Assembly (NCBI RefSeq): GCF_009936235.1
Contig: NZ_AP022314.1
Span: 4,402,001-4,466,000 of the forward strand
Reading direction: 5' to 3'
DNA from: Mycobacterium xenopi
GTDB taxonomy: Bacteria; Actinomycetota; Actinomycetes; Mycobacteriales; Mycobacteriaceae
Length of the DNA: 64,000 nt
Below are positions 26,358 to 35,084 of the stretch, in pieces. Below the pieces are notes generated by a model. That model was given only the letters and a program-made list of their open reading frames with translations. It ran no database searches and had not been told where the DNA came from. The position numbers were made by a program, and so were the translations under genes. Every line of letters begins with the position of its first letter. Position 1 is the first letter of the stretch.

Positions 26358-27368
26358 TCAGGCCAGCCGCCGCAGCCTCGGCGCGAGATCGGTTTCGAAC
26401 AGCCGCAGGAAACGCCGCTGGTCGTGACCCGGCGCATGAAACACCAGGTGGTTGAGGCCGTAGTCGAGGTAGGCCCGCACCTGTTCGACGGCTTCGTCGG
26501 GATCCGAAGCGACGATCCAGCGCTTGGCGACCTGTTCGATCGGCAGCGCGTCGGCCGCCTTCTCCATCTCGATCGGGTCGTCGATGCTGTGTTTTTGCTC
26601 GGCGGTCAGCGACAGCGGCGCCCAGAACCGGGTGTTCTCCAGCGCCAGCTCGGGATCGGGGTCGTAGGAGATCTTGATCTCGATCATCTTGTCGATGTCG
26701 TCGAGGTTGCGATCGGCGGCCGCCGCGCCCTCCTGCACGGCCGGGATCAGCTTGTCCCGGTACAGCTCCTCGCCCTTGCCGGAAGTGCAGATGAACCCGT
26801 CGCCGGCCCGTCCGGCGTATTTGGCCACCGCCGGGCCGCCCGCGGCGACGTAGATCGGCACCCCGCCCTCGGGGACGTCGTAGATCGACGCGCCCTTGAG
26901 GTGGTAGTAGTCGCCGTCGAAGTCCACCCGGTCCCCGCGCCACAGCTCGCGCATCAGCCGCACCGCTTCGCGCAGCCGGGCGAACCGCTCCTTGAACTCC
27001 GGCCAGGCGCCCTCGTAGCCGGTGGCGATCTCGTTGAGCGCCTCCCCGGTGCCCACCCCGAGGAAAACCCGGCCCGGATACAGGCAGGCCATGGTGGCGA
27101 ACGCCTGGGCGACGACGGCCGGGTTGTACCGGAATGTCGGGGTGAGCACCGAGGTGCCCAGTTGGATGCGCTCGGTGCGCTCACCGACCGCGGTCATCCA
27201 GGACAACGAGAACGGGGCGTGCCCGCCCTTGTGCCGCCATGGCTGAAAGTGGTCGCTGACCGTGGCGCTGTCCATGCCGTGGGCTTCGGCGGCGACCCCG
27301 AGCTCGACGAGCTCTCGCGGCCCGAATTGTTCCGCCGACGCCTTGTATCCGAGTTTGAGTGCAGCCAC
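26358..27368 (-). CDS. fgd1: F420-dependent glucose-6-phosphate dehydrogenase Fgd1
   Basis: Oxidises glucose-6-phosphate with coenzyme F420, the main source of F420H2 in mycobacteria, which is needed to activate pretomanid. The 336-residue LLM-fold protein closely matches the M. tuberculosis enzyme: LKLGYKASAEQFGPRELVEL start, DHFQPWRHKGGHAPFSL, TSVLTPTFRYNPAVVAQAF, LGVGTGEALNEIATGYEGAWPEFKERF and the phosphate-binding SGKGEE region. GTG start. First gene of the operon; divergent from a metallo-hydrolase gene across 87 bp. Confidence 0.97.
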   Translation of the reverse strand: MAALKLGYKASAEQFGPRELVELGVAAEAHGMDSATVSDHFQPWRHKGGHAPFSLSWMTAVGERTERIQLGTSVLTPTFRYNPAVVAQAFATMACLYPGRVFLGVGTGEALNEIATGYEGAWPEFKERFARLREAVRLMRELWRGDRVDFDGDYYHLKGASIYDVPEGGVPIYVAAGGPAVAKYAGRAGDGFICTSGKGEELYRDKLIPAVQEGAAAADRNLDDIDKMIEIKISYDPDPELALENTRFWAPLSLTAEQKHSIDDPIEMEKAADALPIEQVAKRWIVASDPDEAVEQVRAYLDYGLNHLVFHAPGHDQRRFLRLFETDLAPRLRRLA

Positions 27369-27455
27369 CCGTCTTTTCTACTCCGTTGCCTTTGGGTGAC
27401 CCGCCGCGCCCGGCGGCACCGGGTTCGCGATCGCTTGCTGGCTAAGCTCGCAGAC

Positions 27456-28199
27456 ATGGCACCGGTGCTCCAAAACGTCACCGAGGCAGTGCACCTTGTG
27501 CGGGGGGAAGCGGTCAACTGGCTTGTGGTCCGCGCCGACAGCGGGGTCATGCTGATCGACTCCGGCTATCCCGGCAACCGCGACGACGTACTGGCCTCGC
27601 TGCGCCAGCTCGGCCACGAGCCGCGCGACGTGCTGGCGATATTGCTGACCCACGCCCACATCGACCACCTGGGCACGGCGATCTGGTTCGCCGAACAGCA
27701 CGGCACGCCGGTGTATTGCCACGCTGACGAAGTGGGACACGCCAAACGCGAGTACCTGCAGCAAGCCTCGCCGGTCGATGTCGCCCTGCGTGTGTGGCGG
27801 CCTCGCTGGGCGATGTGGGCCGCGCACGTGGTGCGAAGCGGCGGCCTGATCCGCGACGGCATCCCGAGCGCGCAACCGTTGACCGCAGACATCGCCGCCC
27901 AGCTGCCCGGCCGCCCGATGGCCATCCCCACCCCGGGGCACACCAGCGGGCACTGCTCGTATGTGGTCGACGGGGTGCTGGCCAGCGGCGACGCCCTGGT
28001 CACCGGGCACCCGCTATTGCGCCGCAGCGGGCCACAATTGCTCCCGGCGGTGTTCAGCCACAACCAAGACGATTGCGTCCGCAGCCTGGCCGCCCTGGCG
28101 CTGCTGGAGACCGAGATCCTGGCACCCGGGCACGGTGACCTGTGGCGCGGCCCGATCCGGGAAGCCACCGAGCGGGCCGCGGCACTGGCGCGTCAGTGA
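27456..28199 (+). CDS. Metallo-beta-lactamase-fold hydrolase (Rv0406c type)
   Basis: 247-residue enzyme. The zinc motif THAHIDHLG (H-x-H-x-D-H) is at about residues 66-74; the third-site histidine is in TPGHTSGHCSY near residue 165, a bridging Asp in ASGDALVTGH, and a last histidine in APGHGDLW. The ATG at 27456 begins MAPVLQNVTEAVHLV, the usual family start; the open frame upstream is antisense to fgd1 and pta. Position next to fgd1 matches M. tuberculosis. The substrate is unknown; glyoxalase-II-like or lactonase activity is possible. Confidence 0.9.
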   Translation: MAPVLQNVTEAVHLVRGEAVNWLVVRADSGVMLIDSGYPGNRDDVLASLRQLGHEPRDVLAILLTHAHIDHLGTAIWFAEQHGTPVYCHADEVGHAKREYLQQASPVDVALRVWRPRWAMWAAHVVRSGGLIRDGIPSAQPLTADIAAQLPGRPMAIPTPGHTSGHCSYVVDGVLASGDALVTGHPLLRRSGPQLLPAVFSHNQDDCVRSLAALALLETEILAPGHGDLWRGPIREATERAAALARQ

Positions 28200-28292
28200 C
28201 CGCGGCTGACGTGTTCGCGTACGTTGGACGACGGGGCGGATTCGGGCATCTACCCACCATTTCCACTGTGCAACCCGAAGGAACACCTACGA

Positions 28293-28682
28293 ATGAAATC
28301 GAGTGGCAAAACCCTGCGCCGGCGCGTCACCGGCGCCTGCTTGCTGGGCAGTGCGGCTGCGACGATGATCGTGGCGCCGACGGCGACCGCAGCGCCCGAC
28401 TGCAGTCCTGCTGCGGTGAACAACACCGTTAGTTCGGCGACGGGCACGGCTCGCCAATACCTCGACGCCCACCCGGACGCCAACGACGCGGTGACGTCAG
28501 CGTTCAGCAAGCCCCGGCCGCAGGCGGCGGCGGATCTGCGGGGCTACTTCACCGCCCACCCGCAGCAGTACTACGACCTGCGAGGCATCCTCGCGCCGAT
28601 CGGTGACACGCAGCGTCAGTGCAACACACAGGTGCTGTCACCGGAGCTGCAGTCGGCCTACGACGAATTCATGGCCGGTTAA
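28293..28682 (+). CDS. Secreted haemophore-like (MHB-domain) protein
   Basis: 129-residue exported protein. The signal peptide has a basic KTLRRR and a hydrophobic core, with cleavage likely after ATAA (about residue 32). The mature part is about 97 residues with two cysteines (APDCSPAAV and RQCNTQVL) that probably form one disulfide, and helical haemophore-family patterns: AAVNNTVSSATGTARQYLDAHPDAN, AAADLRGYFTAHPQQYYDLRGI and SPELQSAYDEFMAG. Heme binding is family knowledge (Rv0203 and relatives), not shown by a visible heme ligand. ATG 28293 is preferred to an upstream in-frame ATG since it opens the signal peptide. Confidence 0.85.
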   Translation: MKSSGKTLRRRVTGACLLGSAAATMIVAPTATAAPDCSPAAVNNTVSSATGTARQYLDAHPDANDAVTSAFSKPRPQAAADLRGYFTAHPQQYYDLRGILAPIGDTQRQCNTQVLSPELQSAYDEFMAG

Positions 28683-29072
28683 CCCCGCGTCACGGATCAC
28701 CGCGTCGTCTTCCCAGCTGTCCCACAGCGTGCGCACGACTTCGACGAAATCTTCTGCCTCGTCGAATAATTCGTCAACATCCGATGATCCGTCGCGCCGG
28801 CCGAATAGCGCCGCCTCATGTGCGGTCGCGCTGACGGCGGGTTGTCGGCGCGATGCGCGCGGCAACCAGCACGACGTGCGCGCGCCCGGCGAGCCGGCGC
28901 GGGTCGATTGCCTCGCGCCGTCCGGGTTGGGCCATCAGGGTGTCATCGATGGTGAGAAAGTCCAGCAGCCCTCGCTACGCGGTGGCCGGATCGGCGGCCA
29001 GCGTCGCCCGCCAGGCTTGCGGATGCCACCCATAACCGTCGAGCGCGACGCCCAGGTGTAGCTGGCCGGTCA
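28683..29072 (-). pseudogene. Decayed NtaA/SnaA-type FMN-dependent monooxygenase
   Basis: Pieces of one flavin monooxygenase occur in order on the minus strand. The 5' piece reads QLHLGVALDGYGWHPQAW, then meets an in-frame TAG, continues as RGLLDFLTIDDTLMAQPG and EAIDPRRLAGRAHVVLVAAR, and stops. A second piece in another frame reads TAHEAALFGRRD and LFDEAEDFVEVVRTLWDSW. About 40 codons expected between the two pieces are missing and the gene breaks off just after EDDAVIRD beside the haemophore-like gene. So there is a nonsense mutation, an internal deletion with frameshift, and a 3' truncation. Confidence 0.75.
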
Positions 29073-29576
29073 CCGCAGCCACTTCTCGAACGCGATCGGA
29101 CGAAACGGCCCCCAGGCCGGTAGCGGCTCGTCGAGACGCGTGTAGCCGGCGGCGTGATACAGCGCCTCGGCCTCGGGCTGACGGTTGCCGGTGACCAGGT
29201 ACACCCGCCGGTATCCCCGCGCCGCGGTCTGCGCCTCCAGCTCGGCCAGCAGCGCCGCCGCATAGCCGCGGCGGCGGTGCGCTCGGCCGGTCCAGATCCT
29301 CTTGAATTCGGCGGTGTGGGCGTCGTAGCGCCGAAATGCCCCACCGGTCACCGGGGCCCCGTCGAGCACACCGATGACCAGCCCGCCGTCCGGCGCTGCC
29401 AGCTCGGCGGACGGAACCCGCAGCCAGGTCAGATGGGTCTGCGGCGTGCCGCCGTACCGCTGCGCGTATTCGGCGGCCAACTCGGTCAGCAGCGGCTGCG
29501 CCAGCGGATCATCCTGGTCGGCCAACACGAACCGCAACCGGCCCGGGGTGATGGGCTGCAGGGGTCGCGACATCAT
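29070..29576 (-). CDS. GNAT-family N-acetyltransferase
   Basis: 168 residues with a complete GNAT core: LVIGVLDGAPVTGGAF (beta4), AEFKRIWTGRAHRRRGYAAALLAELE, containing the acetyl-CoA loop RAHRRRGYA near residues 97-105, and the C-terminal LYHAAGYTRLD. Two adjacent ATGs (29576 and 29573) give the same protein within one residue. The substrate is unknown. Its 3' end touches the decayed monooxygenase. Confidence 0.9.
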   Translation of the reverse strand: MMSRPLQPITPGRLRFVLADQDDPLAQPLLTELAAEYAQRYGGTPQTHLTWLRVPSAELAAPDGGLVIGVLDGAPVTGGAFRRYDAHTAEFKRIWTGRAHRRRGYAAALLAELEAQTAARGYRRVYLVTGNRQPEAEALYHAAGYTRLDEPLPAWGPFRPIAFEKWLR

Positions 29577-29591
29577 TGAACTGTCTAACGT

Positions 29592-30518
29592 CTACGGGCT
29601 CGCCACATTCCGGGCTTGCCCGGTAAACACCGCGGTGACGTAAAGGCTTGACACCGGCGCGTCGGCCCGCTCGCCGCGCCGCAGCCCGGGCAGACCGGTC
29701 GCGACGCACACATCGGCCAACGTGGTGTCGACCGTCTCCCAGCCCCGTGCCGCCAGGTATGCAGCGACGTGGTCGTGTTCGCCGGGGAAGGTTAGTTCAC
29801 TCATGTCGATGTCCAGGCCGTGTTCTTGCCACCGGGCGGCCAGGGCGGCCTCGTGGCGGGCCTGCATTTGGCTTGGGCCGTGATCGGCGGCGAACCGGCT
29901 ACCGGCGGCGCTGAGCGCGGTGACGTTGTCCAGCAACCGATTCTGCGCTTCCGGCGGCAAGAACCCGATAAGCAGGCCTTCGGCGAGCCAGGCGCTGGGT
30001 TGGTTGGCGTCGAAGCCGACCCGACGCAGCGCCGCGGGCCAGTCCTGCCGCAGATCGACGCCGACCGCGCGGCGTCTCGCCGTCGGGGTGGCGCCCAGGG
30101 AGCGCAAGGTCTGGGTTTTGAACTCGATCACGTCGGGCTGGTCGAGTTCGTACACCGTGGTGCCCGGCGGCCACCACAGCCGGTACGGGCGGGCATCTAG
30201 GCCCGAGGCCAGGATCACCACTTGGCGGATGCCGGCGATTCCGGCGTCGGCGCAAAAGCCGTCGAAAAACCGGGTGCGCACCGCGAACAGGTCGGTCATC
30301 GTCCCGAACACGAAATCGTCGCCGAGGTCGACCATGTCAAGCTCGCCGGCGGCTAACCGGATGAAGAAATCGACGCCGACGGCCCGCACCAACAGCTCGG
30401 CGAACGGATCGTTGATCAGCCCGCGCTTGGTGGCCACGGCCCGGGCAGTGGCCACCATCGTTGCGGTGGCCCCGACGCTGGTGGCCGGGTCCCAGGTGTC
30501 GTTGTCAGTTCGCGCCAT
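29592..30518 (-). CDS. SAM-dependent methyltransferase, mycobacterial TIGR00027/UPF0677 family
   Basis: 308 residues of the leucine-carboxyl-methyltransferase-like family expanded in mycobacteria. It has the signature start DTWDPATSVGATATMVATARA, then LINDPFAELLVRAVG, the SAM motif VVILASGLDARPYRL near residue 104 and VYELDQPDVIEFK near 123, and WLAEGLLIGFLPPEAQ. Fits family length. Substrates of this family are largely unknown. It overlaps the DUF3054 gene by 14 bp. Confidence 0.92.
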   Translation of the reverse strand: MARTDNDTWDPATSVGATATMVATARAVATKRGLINDPFAELLVRAVGVDFFIRLAAGELDMVDLGDDFVFGTMTDLFAVRTRFFDGFCADAGIAGIRQVVILASGLDARPYRLWWPPGTTVYELDQPDVIEFKTQTLRSLGATPTARRRAVGVDLRQDWPAALRRVGFDANQPSAWLAEGLLIGFLPPEAQNRLLDNVTALSAAGSRFAADHGPSQMQARHEAALAARWQEHGLDIDMSELTFPGEHDHVAAYLAARGWETVDTTLADVCVATGLPGLRRGERADAPVSSLYVTAVFTGQARNVASP

Positions 30519-30891
30519 CTCGCCCCTTCGACGCGCCGCGGCGACCCTGTAACGTCGCCGCGACCGCCGCCCGCCAGCCGAGCAGCAGCGCCGCAGTCAG
30601 CGACCCCGCGACCGCCACGAAACCGAGGGCCACACTCGATCCGGTGGCCTTGCGCAACAGCATCCCGACCCCCACCGTGCACAGCCACACGGCCACCCCG
30701 GTCGGGACCAGAGCGGCGGGGCGTCGCCAGCCCGCCGACACCAGCCAGCCGACCACGGTCCCGCTCAGAAACGGCCAGGCCGTCGTCACCACGCCCGCCG
30801 CGCTGAGTCCTTCGTCGTGGCTGCGGCGTCCGAGCGCGCAGAACAGCAGCACACACAGCACGTCGACGCCCAGCCAGCCAGCACGCACCAT
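30505..30891 (-). CDS. DUF3054 membrane protein
   Basis: 128-residue protein, start ATG (MVRAGWLGVDVLCVLLF). Four hydrophobic segments at about residues 7-22, 35-52, 58-76 and 86-105 predict a small integral membrane protein. The arrangement GRRSHDEGL, then AWPFLSG and VGWLVSAGWRRP is the DUF3054 pattern. Function is unknown. The upstream open frame is antisense to the SDR gene and is not part of it. Confidence 0.82.
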   Translation of the reverse strand: MVRAGWLGVDVLCVLLFCALGRRSHDEGLSAAGVVTTAWPFLSGTVVGWLVSAGWRRPAALVPTGVAVWLCTVGVGMLLRKATGSSVALGFVAVAGSLTAALLLGWRAAVAATLQGRRGASKGRDGAN

Positions 30892-30951
30892 GCCGTGACA
30901 GTACCTGCCACCTTGATCCCGCCCGGCCAATGAATGTAGGTTCGTCCGAAA

Positions 30952-30965
30952 TGAATCCTGATTCA
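30952..30965. promoter_or_regulatory. Palindrome upstream of the SDR-acyl-CoA dehydrogenase-TetR operon
   Basis: TGAATC-CT-GATTCA is a perfect 14-bp palindrome ending 11 bp before the SDR start codon. It is a good size and place for a TetR operator, and a TetR gene ends the operon. A role in autoregulation is inference. Confidence 0.5.
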
Positions 30966-30976
30966 CCCAAGTACAC

Positions 30977-31711
30977 ATGACCGCCAAGCTCGCACTGGTG
31001 ACCGGCGCCGGCTCGGGGATCGGCAAAGCGATCGCGCTCGGCTTCGCCGCCCAAGGCGACCGGGTCGTCGCCGCCGACATCGACGGGGCGGCCGCCGAGG
31101 CCACGGCCAAAGAGCGGCCCGAGTTGATCACCGCGCTGCCGGTAGACGTGGCCGACCGTGCGCAAGTGGACACGTTGCGAGACCGGACCCACGCCGAGGT
31201 TGGCGTACCCAACGTGGTGGTCAACGCCGCGGGCTGGGATCGAAGTCATCAATTCCTGGACGCCACAACGGAATTCACCGAGAAGGTGGTCGCAATCAAC
31301 TATCTCGGGCCGGTGTACGTCTGCAGCGCGTTCCTGCCCGGCATGATCGAGGCGGGAGGCGGCGGGCGGGTGATCAACCTGGCCAGCGACGCCGGCCGGG
31401 TCGGCAGCGCGGGCGAAACCATCTACGCCGGCGCCAAGGGCGGTGTCATCGCGTTCACCAAGTCGCTGGCCCGGGAGATGGCGCGACACCACATCACGGT
31501 CAACTGCGTGTGCCCCGGCCCGACCGACACCCCACTATTTGCAGCAATGCCCGAGAAGCTGAGAGATGCTTTGATCAAGGCGATTCCGTTCCGGCGGTTG
31601 GCGCGCCCCGAGGAGGTCGCGGCCCCGGTGCTGTTCTTCGCTTCGGATGCCGCGTCGTTCATCACTGGCCAGGTGGTCAGTGTCAGCGGCGGCCTTACCA
31701 TGGCCGGATGA
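30977..31711 (+). CDS. Short-chain dehydrogenase (hydroxyacyl-CoA dehydrogenase type)
   Basis: 244-residue NAD(P)-dependent SDR. Cofactor motif VTGAGSGIGKA (residues 8-18), an NAAG motif near 88, catalytic Ser in NLASDAGRVG and YxxxK in YAGAKGG near 152-156, and FITGQVVSVSGGLTM at the end. Sequence flavour is of FabG/BadH-like enzymes that oxidise hydroxyacyl-CoA. It leads a four-gene operon with two acyl-CoA dehydrogenases, consistent with degradation of a fatty, cyclic or branched acyl-CoA; the exact substrate is inference. Confidence 0.88.
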   Translation: MTAKLALVTGAGSGIGKAIALGFAAQGDRVVAADIDGAAAEATAKERPELITALPVDVADRAQVDTLRDRTHAEVGVPNVVVNAAGWDRSHQFLDATTEFTEKVVAINYLGPVYVCSAFLPGMIEAGGGGRVINLASDAGRVGSAGETIYAGAKGGVIAFTKSLAREMARHHITVNCVCPGPTDTPLFAAMPEKLRDALIKAIPFRRLARPEEVAAPVLFFASDAASFITGQVVSVSGGLTMAG

Positions 31712-32877
31712 CAAGCTTCCACCCATCCGATCCACTGAGCCTGGATGCGTCGCTGTCCAGCGACGAGCTCGCAGTGCGCGACACGGTCCGTGAATTCTGC
31801 GCCGAGCATGTCGCTCCCAACGTCGCCGAGTGGTTCGAGATAGGTGACCTGCCGGTGCGCGCGCTCGCGAAAGGCTTCGGCGAGCTGGGCCTGCTCGGCA
31901 TGCACCTGAAGGGCTACGGCTGCGGCGGGGCGTCGGCGGTGCACTACGGATTGGCCTGCCTGGAGCTGGAGGCCGCCGATTCGGGAATCCGGTCGCTGGT
32001 GTCGGTGCAGGGCTCGCTGGCGATGTTCGCGATCTGGAACTACGGCTCCGAGGAGCAGAAGCAGCAGTGGCTGCCCGGCATGGCGGCCGGCGAACTGCTC
32101 GGCTGCTTCGGCTTGACCGAACCCGACGTGGGATCTGACCCGGCGGCGATGAAAACCCGTGCGCAACAGGATGGTTCGGACTGGGTGCTCAACGGCCGCA
32201 AGATGTGGATCACTAACGGCTCGGTCGCCGACGTCGCCATCGTGTGGGCGACCACCGACGACGGCATCCGCGGCTTCATCGTGCCGACCAACACGCCCGG
32301 CTTTACCGCGAACACGATCCACCACAAGCTCTCGCTGCGGGCCTCGATCACCAGCGAGCTCGTGCTCGACGACGTGCGAGTGCCGCAGGATGCCTTGCTG
32401 CCCAAGGCGATCGGCCTGCGTGGGCCGCTGGCCTGTCTGTCGGAGGCACGCTACGGAATCATCTGGGGGGCGATGGGCGCAGCCCGCTCGGCCTGGCAGT
32501 CCGCATTGGATTACGCTACCCAGCGCACGCAGTTCGGTCGTCCGATCGCCGGATTCCAGCTGACGCAGGCCAAACTCGTCGACATGGCGGTCGAACTGCA
32601 CAAAGGGCAGCTGCTGGCGTTGCATCTGGGTCGGCTCAAAGACAGTGTCGGGTTGCGGCCCGAGCAGATCAGTTTCGGCAAACTCAACAACACCCGCGAG
32701 GCCATCGAGATTTGCCGCACCGCTCGAACCATTCTGGGCGGCAATGGAATATCGCTGGAGTACCCGGTGATCCGTCATATGGTCAACCTGGAGTCGGTGC
32801 TGACCTATGAGGGCACAGCGGAGATGCACCAGCTGGTGCTGGGCCAGGCGCTCACCGGTCTGGATGCCTTCCGATGA
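31708..32877 (+). CDS. fadE7: Acyl-CoA dehydrogenase, glutaryl-CoA dehydrogenase-like (FadE7 type)
   Basis: 389-residue FAD enzyme. Motifs: CFGLTEPDVGSDP near residue 132, KMWITNG near 167, LSLRASITSELVLDDVRVP, and the catalytic glutamate block LTYEGTAEMHQLVLG near residue 370. The sequence resembles the glutaryl-CoA dehydrogenase branch and Rv0400c (FadE7) by recall. The Arg that binds the gamma-carboxylate of glutaryl-CoA was not checked, so decarboxylation is not claimed. It overlaps the SDR by 4 bp and the next dehydrogenase by 4 bp. Confidence 0.88.
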   Translation: MTSFHPSDPLSLDASLSSDELAVRDTVREFCAEHVAPNVAEWFEIGDLPVRALAKGFGELGLLGMHLKGYGCGGASAVHYGLACLELEAADSGIRSLVSVQGSLAMFAIWNYGSEEQKQQWLPGMAAGELLGCFGLTEPDVGSDPAAMKTRAQQDGSDWVLNGRKMWITNGSVADVAIVWATTDDGIRGFIVPTNTPGFTANTIHHKLSLRASITSELVLDDVRVPQDALLPKAIGLRGPLACLSEARYGIIWGAMGAARSAWQSALDYATQRTQFGRPIAGFQLTQAKLVDMAVELHKGQLLALHLGRLKDSVGLRPEQISFGKLNNTREAIEICRTARTILGGNGISLEYPVIRHMVNLESVLTYEGTAEMHQLVLGQALTGLDAFR

Positions 32878-34031
32878 GCGCGCTGACCTACACCTCTGAG
32901 CACCAGCAGTTCCGGGAACTGGTCCGCGATTTCGTGCGACAGACCGTGCTACCGGCACACGAGGACTGGGAACGCGCCGGGTGCTGGGACCGATCGCTGT
33001 TCACCGAGGCCGGGAAGCTGGGCCTGCTGGGCTTCCCGGTGCCCGAGGAGTTCGGCGGCCCCGGAGTCGACGACTTTCGCTACCACGCGATCCTGATCGA
33101 GGAGCTCCAGCGGGCCGGCGCGGCGGCCGAGGCGGTCGCGTTCTCGCTGCAAAACGACATCGTGTTGCCCTACCTCGTCGACTTGACGACCGAGGCGCAG
33201 AAGCGTCGTTGGCTGCCCGGTGTGGTAACCGGCGAGACGGTGCTCGGCATCGCGATGACCGAGCCCGGCGCCGGCAGCGATCTGGCCGGGATTCGCACCA
33301 CTGCGGTGCGCAGATCTGATTCAAAAGGCGACCACTACGTCGTCAACGGCGCGAAAACGTTTATTTCCAACGGGCAAACCGGTGACTTGTTCGTCGTCGC
33401 GGTGCGCACCGGGCCGGACCGGCACAAGGGGCTGTCGCTGCTGGTTGTCGACGCCGAAACACCGGGTTTTGTCCGCGGTCGCAATCTGGAGAAGATCGGC
33501 CTGCACGCCCAGGACACCAGCGAGCTGACCTTCACCGACATGCGGGTGCCTGTCGACAACCTTCTCGAGGAAGAGGGCAAAGGCTTTTACCAGTTGATGA
33601 ACAACCTACCGCAGGAACGGCTTTCGCTGGCGGTTGGCGCGGTCGGCGCCGCGGAAGGTGTCCTGGCCGAGACCCTGGAATATGTCCGCCAGCGTCAGGC
33701 TTTCGGCGCCCCGATCGCAAGTTTGCAGAACACCCAGTTCGTACTCGCCGAGTTGGCCACCGAAATAGATATTGCGCGAACATATCTCGACGACTGTATC
33801 GCGGAACACCTGCACAGTGGGCTCACCGCGGCCCGGGCGGCCCGGCTGAAATGGTGGACGACCGAGCTACAGGTGCGCACCGCTGACCGTTGCCTGCAAC
33901 TGCACGGCGGCTACGGCTACATGCGCGAATACCCGGTGTCGAGGGCGTTCGTCGACGCCCGCATCCAAACCATCTACGGCGGGACCACAGAGATCATGAA
34001 GACCATCATCGCCAAAGACCTCGGTCTGTGA
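32874..34031 (+). CDS. Acyl-CoA dehydrogenase (isovaleryl/short-chain-like)
   Basis: 385-residue FAD enzyme with a complete family pattern: IAMTEPGAGSDLAGI near residue 126, KTFISNGQTGDLFV near 160, EKIGLHAQDTSELTFTDMRVP, the FAD block RQAFGAPIASLQNTQF near 275, and the C-terminal catalytic block LQLHGGYGYMREYPVSR with IYGGTTEIMK. It is distinct from its neighbour, suggesting two consecutive or alternative oxidation steps on related acyl-CoAs. Stop and next start share one base. Confidence 0.9.
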   Translation: MSALTYTSEHQQFRELVRDFVRQTVLPAHEDWERAGCWDRSLFTEAGKLGLLGFPVPEEFGGPGVDDFRYHAILIEELQRAGAAAEAVAFSLQNDIVLPYLVDLTTEAQKRRWLPGVVTGETVLGIAMTEPGAGSDLAGIRTTAVRRSDSKGDHYVVNGAKTFISNGQTGDLFVVAVRTGPDRHKGLSLLVVDAETPGFVRGRNLEKIGLHAQDTSELTFTDMRVPVDNLLEEEGKGFYQLMNNLPQERLSLAVGAVGAAEGVLAETLEYVRQRQAFGAPIASLQNTQFVLAELATEIDIARTYLDDCIAEHLHSGLTAARAARLKWWTTELQVRTADRCLQLHGGYGYMREYPVSRAFVDARIQTIYGGTTEIMKTIIAKDLGL

Positions 34032-34678
34032 TGAAAGTTCATTTCGGCGACTACGCGGACCTTCCCGTCGAGGAGGCCGTGCGCGCGGCCCGGGCCAACT
34101 CGCGGCGCCGCCAGGTGCTCGACGCCGCGGTCAAGGTCATGAGCAAGACCGGGTTTCACCAGATGTCCATGCAGGACCTGGCCAGTGAAGCAAACGTCAG
34201 CGTCGGCTTGATTTACAAGTATTTCGGCGGTAAGGAGGATCTGCTGCTGGCGACGATCGTGCGGATCCAGGAGGCATTCCGCGATCAGCTCGCCCCGGTC
34301 ATGGAAGCCGCCGGTGAAAATCCCGTCGAGCAGTTGGCCGCCGGCATCCGGCGCTACATCGAGATCGTCGACGAAAACCTGGATGCAGTGGTGCTGACCT
34401 ACCGCGAGAGCCGCACCCTCGACGCGGCCGGCCGCGCCCAGATCAAGGAATTCGAAATCGCCACCGCCGCCCCGCTGCGCTCTGCGATCGAGGCCGGCAT
34501 CGCCGAAGGCGTATTCCGCGACGTCGACGTCGACCTGATGGCGTTCGACATCATGTTGCTTGCGCACGGATGGGCGTTGAAACATTGGCATTTCGGGCCG
34601 ATCTACAGCCTCGACTCCTACATCCGCCTACAGACTCGCCATGTGCTCGCCGCGCTGGGCGTTGACCCGAACGGCTGA
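34031..34678 (+). CDS. TetR-family regulator of the acyl-CoA operon
   Basis: 215 residues. The HTH is at about residues 26-72: RRRQVLDAAVKVMSKTGFHQMSMQDLASEANVSVGLIYKYFGGKEDLL, a textbook TetR reader. The rest is a helical ligand pocket. It is the last gene of the SDR-dehydrogenase operon with a start overlapping the stop before it, so it probably represses its own operon in response to an acyl-CoA or acid; the 14-bp palindrome ahead of the SDR is the likely site. Confidence 0.9.
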   Translation: MKVHFGDYADLPVEEAVRAARANSRRRQVLDAAVKVMSKTGFHQMSMQDLASEANVSVGLIYKYFGGKEDLLLATIVRIQEAFRDQLAPVMEAAGENPVEQLAAGIRRYIEIVDENLDAVVLTYRESRTLDAAGRAQIKEFEIATAAPLRSAIEAGIAEGVFRDVDVDLMAFDIMLLAHGWALKHWHFGPIYSLDSYIRLQTRHVLAALGVDPNG

Positions 34679-34698
34679 TCCGACGACCGGGTGCCGCG

Positions 34699-35067
34699 TC
34701 AAAACGGCGGCGGCTCGTCGTCGGGTGGCGCGAGGCCGGACCGGGCCTTTTCACGGAGTTGACGTGCCTGGCGATTGTGCTTGCGCTGTCTGGCAATGTA
34801 ATTGGCCCGGTTTTGGGCGCGGGTGCGTCGCCGCTTGGGCACGATCACGCCGCGATCACTACACCGATCGGTGCGCGTCGATGGCGGCGGTTCCAGGTCT
34901 GCGGTGGGCACGCACAGGCTGGGAAACAGCAGCGCGCTTCCCGGCGCGGTGACATAACTCTGCCCCGACGGAGCCGTCCAGATCACTGTGCCATCCGGTA
35001 GCTGTTTGTCGTGCCAACCCCAAAACGTCTTCAGCAAATGATGAACGCGGCAAAGGCATTTGAGGTT
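34699..35067 (-). pseudogene. 3' fragment of a 13E12-family HNH gene
   Basis: About 122 codons on the minus strand give the C-terminus of a 13E12/DUF222-HNH protein: NLKCLCRVHHLLKTFWGW, GTVIWTAPSGQSYVT, then a basic tail (KRRRTRAQNRANYIARQRKHNRQARQLREKAR). The block contains the last HNH residues, but there is no start codon for it and the N-terminal part lies 1.5 kb away beyond an AAA ATPase gene. Read with that fragment it forms one interrupted gene. It could be translated only as part of a longer antisense-like frame. Confidence 0.75.
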
Positions 35068-35084
35068 GGTGACAAGTCGGGAAG

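Noticed and set aside
25818..27455. Long plus-strand frame opposite pta and fgd1 leading into the metallo-hydrolase
   Set aside because: It is antisense to two well supported genes; the true hydrolase start is the ATG at 27456.
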